Assembly (NCBI RefSeq): GCF_000003855.2 | Contig: NW_003101642.1 | Location: 204,558 to 226,260, forward strand | Source of the DNA: Blastomyces gilchristii SLH14081 | Taxonomy: Eukaryota; Ascomycota; Eurotiomycetes; Onygenales; Ajellomycetaceae | Direction: 5' to 3' | Length of the DNA: 21,703 nt | Part shown: positions 19,400 to 21,703 of the stretch, piece by piece | Layout of the letters: every line of letters begins with the position of its first letter | How positions within the stretch are numbered: the first letter of the stretch is position 1 | Position numbers and translations under genes: made by a program | The notes under the pieces: model-generated | What the model was told of the DNA's origin: nothing | The model's database searches: none | The model's input: the letters and a program-made list of their open reading frames with translations, nothing else

Positions 19400-19821
19400 T
19401 TATAAGATCTTATTACAGGGTCAGAGTGACTGATGAGCAAGCTTCTATTTAGAGACTCAGTGTCTGCTTAACTGATTAAGACTTGAGATCTGCTTAACTG
19501 GTTAATCATTTCTTCTATTTCTTACATGTGTTACACATTCAGATATCTCATGTGGCGGGCTGGGCCTTGATCAATCATATAGAACTATCCATTAACCTTC
19601 ACAGATTCGCCGGAGCTCGGATACTCGGTCGCGGATTCTCAGTCAAAACTCTTGATGAAATTCCTATTCTTTCACCTCAAAGCTTCATCACATACATGTA
19701 TAAATATTCACTCTGATCACTGATTCTCATATCTTCTCTTTCTTTTCTTCTCTAACATTTTTCACTTTTGTATTATAAGACCTAAATATTATACTGATCT
19801 ATTTAGTGTAAATCTCTTACA
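19400..19821 (-). mobile_element. 5' LTR of the left Gypsy copy
   Basis: Reading leftward from 19821 it begins TGTAAGAG, the same start as the LTR fragment at 6794. Its inner part (19400-19545) matches 19861-19975 of the second copy in inverted orientation. A CpG-rich patch survives at about 19553-19640. The inner boundary and primer-binding site were not resolved. A plus-strand open frame at 19528-19716 crosses this LTR and is not considered a gene. Confidence 0.65.
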
Positions 19822-19941
19822 CTTGAAAAATGTTCATTGTCTTCTTATTAGAAATGATTATTCATTGAGAAGATATCTGAACACATAATAACATATAAGA
19901 AATAAAGAAATGATCAATCAGTTAAGTGAACACTAAGTCTC

Positions 19942-19950
19942 TATATAAAA
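19942..19950 (+). promoter_or_regulatory. TATA-like box in Gypsy LTR
   Basis: TATATAAAA in the LTR of the right copy, upstream of the gag region. The left copy has the mutated CTAAATAGAAG at the same place. It fits the LTR core promoter by position and sequence, but no transcript start is known. Confidence 0.4.
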
Positions 19951-20019
19951 GCTTACTCATCAGTCACTCTGTCTCTGCAATAAGATCTTACTAGAGAATG
20001 TCAGTAAAAGATCTGAGAG

Positions 20020-21703
20020 TTCTGACATCTTAGATGTATAGAATATTCATATAATTACATTCTTCTGATTCTGCAGATAACACATATCTGATGAATGATA
20101 CAGCTATGTCTACTGATAATATAAGAGAACTCTTGAATACAAGTATAGATACAGTACAATAGTGACTCTGAGTAATGTTGAAATTACAACAGCAACAGAT
20201 AGCTGATATACATGCAACTCAACAATGTCAATATAAGGAAATTCAATGATTATCTCAACTAGAAACCTCTGTATAAGCAATTTCAACACTGACTGAATCA
20301 GATATAAATATATAAGTACTGAAGAAATATCTAGATACTTCTGTATATTTTAATACTTCTGATCTCACTCTCTATTCATTATGAAGATTGAAAATGCTTA
20401 TGAAACTAAGTGTAGATGAGAATGTCATCAGTTCATTAATCAATCAAGATTAATATATCAATGAATAATTAAAGAATTGTATAAGACAGAAGTTTCATTC
20501 ATGAATAAAAGCATGTGAATCAGTGTTATGAATATCTGATAATATCATCAAACATCTTGATATTCTGTTCTGACTCCTGAGACACTGCTATACAATAAAA
20601 AGTGTTAGATTGATTACAGAGTGTCTGACAGAGAAATACTTCTCTCATAACATTCATTTCTGACTTTGACATTAAGATTCTAGAAGTAGATGATCAATCT
20701 TGAAAGAATTAAATGAAGATTAGTATACTTAAGAAGACATTAACTTTCAAACTCTTACAAGCTCTTGTAAGTGTAGATGAAGACTCAACTTATAAAGACT
20801 TCTGCATACAACTCTGAACATTGAATAACTGTCTGATCAAGTTTAAGAGTATACAAAACAGTGATAGAAGATGTTACACTTCAGCTACTTATACATCTGC
20901 ACTGAAGAATGACAATGCAGATATCATGAATTGAGTGAACTCAAATATCTATACATAAATAAGAGTTTCTGTCATCTGAACAAATTTCTGAGTCTCTGAG
21001 ATTGCTTCTGAAGAAGTCACTGATCAATGTCAATGAAAGATGTACATTAATTATAACTGATCAAAACATATCACTTTTAACTGCTGATCAGTCTATGTAC
21101 TCTCTTTGAAAGAAAGATCAATACTGGCAGTTCATATCAACCATATTACATTGAAGAAAGATTCAGAAGATAACTACAAGAATGTCTCAATGAAACAGAG
21201 AAAAGATTAGCTTCTGTTCAAATTTACAAACAGAAGCTTGAAGAGATCAGATGACAATGATTTAAAGAGAAAATAACAATGAATGTGATTCTTGTATCTA
21301 CTGTAATTGATAACATGTATAATATGAAAGCTATGATAGATAGCAGTCTATGTCACTATGCAATGATTAAATCTTTAGTTATAAGATGTTATAGTCTTCA
21401 GTATATTTCTCTGTTAAAACCCTGACTTCTTGTGAGATTTGATGATTCAAAAGACATTCACACTCATTACATAATGAAACTAAACATAGATATCAGAGAA
21501 TATCAATATGAAGATACTTATATATATAAAGTTGATAATTGTAATCATGATCTTATACTAGAACTTGTCTGACTATCTGAACAAGATATCTTATTGAATG
21601 CTTAAAATAGAAGCTTAATATTCTCTAATAATAATAGAATTCATGAAGATGATATTCACAAGACTATGAATCTTACACAGATCTCTGTCAACACTTATGA
21701 AGA
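20020..21703 (+). pseudogene. Gypsy Gag-protease of the right copy (broken)
   Basis: The Gag region includes a Gln-rich probable coiled coil (LKLQQQQIADIHATQ at about 20175-20225) and a capsid-like segment (LTFKLLQALVSVDEDS from about 20734). The zinc knuckle at 21043-21084 reads YINYN, stop, SKHITFNC: two Cys are now Tyr but the His is kept. The retropepsin site at 21336-21347 is IDSS instead of IDSG. TAA and TGA stops are scattered. After 21400 comes the linker to RT, cut by the window edge. Confidence 0.75.

Larger units (their letters stand above)
7700..19821 (-). mobile_element. Ty3/Gypsy element (left copy), interrupted by LINE A, LINE B and hAT
   Basis: Read right to left it has the LTR (from 19821), Gag, a zinc knuckle, protease, RT, RNase H and integrase, the Ty3/Gypsy order. 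It is split by LINE B (12334-17290), LINE A (9304-11177) and a hAT element (18291-18796). Removing these leaves about 5 kb, a normal size. The second copy at 19861-21703 covers LTR to the protease-RT linker and shows uninterrupted sites where LINE B and hAT sit. All domains carry stops and active-site changes. Confidence 0.85.
19861..21703 (+). mobile_element. Ty3/Gypsy element (right copy), 5' part, runs off window
   Basis: Inverted copy of the left Gypsy, starting inside the LTR at GAAGATATCTGAAC and continuing through Gag, zinc knuckle, protease and linker to the window end, which corresponds to about 12215 in the left copy. It lacks about the first 280 bp of the LTR, where the 5' end of the left copy lies instead. 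It carries no LINE or hAT at the two sites occupied in the left copy, so those insertions came after the copies separated. Confidence 0.85.

Noticed and set aside
19528..19716. 62-codon open frame with CpG-rich codons as a host gene
   Set aside because: It lies on the plus strand inside a Gypsy LTR oriented on the minus strand. The homologous LTR at 6794 does not keep the frame, and no family is recognised.
1..21703. A genome with TGA read as tryptophan
   Set aside because: TGA is frequent at Trp sites, but it also replaces conserved Arg in Copia RNase H and Gypsy pol. TAA and TAG replace Gln and Trp in Gypsy, LINE B and LINE C. Mutation explains all of these.

Overview
The window looks like a gene-free, AT-rich heterochromatic block of a filamentous fungus. 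It is a graveyard of nested transposable elements damaged by a RIP-like (repeat-induced point mutation) process. The evidence is fungal-type elements (a Tad1/I-like LINE with zinc-knuckle ORF1, APE endonuclease, RT, RNase H and C-terminal CCHC; Ty3/Gypsy; Ty1/Copia; a non-autonomous hAT) whose copies differ almost only by C-to-T and G-to-A changes. CpG, CC and GG are very scarce outside a few islands. No intact host gene was found, and the longest open frame is 99 codons. The species cannot be named from this sequence.

Layout. 1-3350 (minus): 5' part of LINE copy C (ORF1, endonuclease, start of RT), cut by the window edge, with a 53-bp tandem repeat at its 5' end. 3400-3660: a run of short hairpins. 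3762-6794: a long inverted repeat whose arms flank a decayed Copia RT-RNase H segment and a CpG-rich island. 6794-7085: plus-strand Gypsy LTR fragment. About 7700-19821 (minus): one Gypsy element, split by LINE A (9304-11177, minus) and LINE B (12334-17290, plus). Two 506-bp hAT elements sit in this nest, one in LINE B (15015-15520) and one in the Gypsy gag (18291-18796). 19861-21703 (plus): a second Gypsy copy, head-to-head with the first, running off the right edge.

Most joins are supported by target-site duplications: 13 bp for LINE A, 13 bp for LINE B, and 8 bp for each hAT copy. The right-hand Gypsy copy supplies empty sites for LINE B and for hAT copy 2. The order of events is therefore readable: Gypsy first, then the LINEs, then hAT copy 1 inside LINE B.

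The most interesting object is LINE B. A single pair of target-site duplications encloses a 5' part of about 750 bp that is unrelated to the LINE and begins with a tRNA-like sequence carrying Pol III A and B boxes. This is fused to a 5'-truncated LINE. It looks like a template-switch chimera of a structured Pol III RNA and a LINE. The second point of interest is the mutation context, which hits CpG and CpC rather than the classical CpA. I saw no defence system, gene cluster or CRISPR array.
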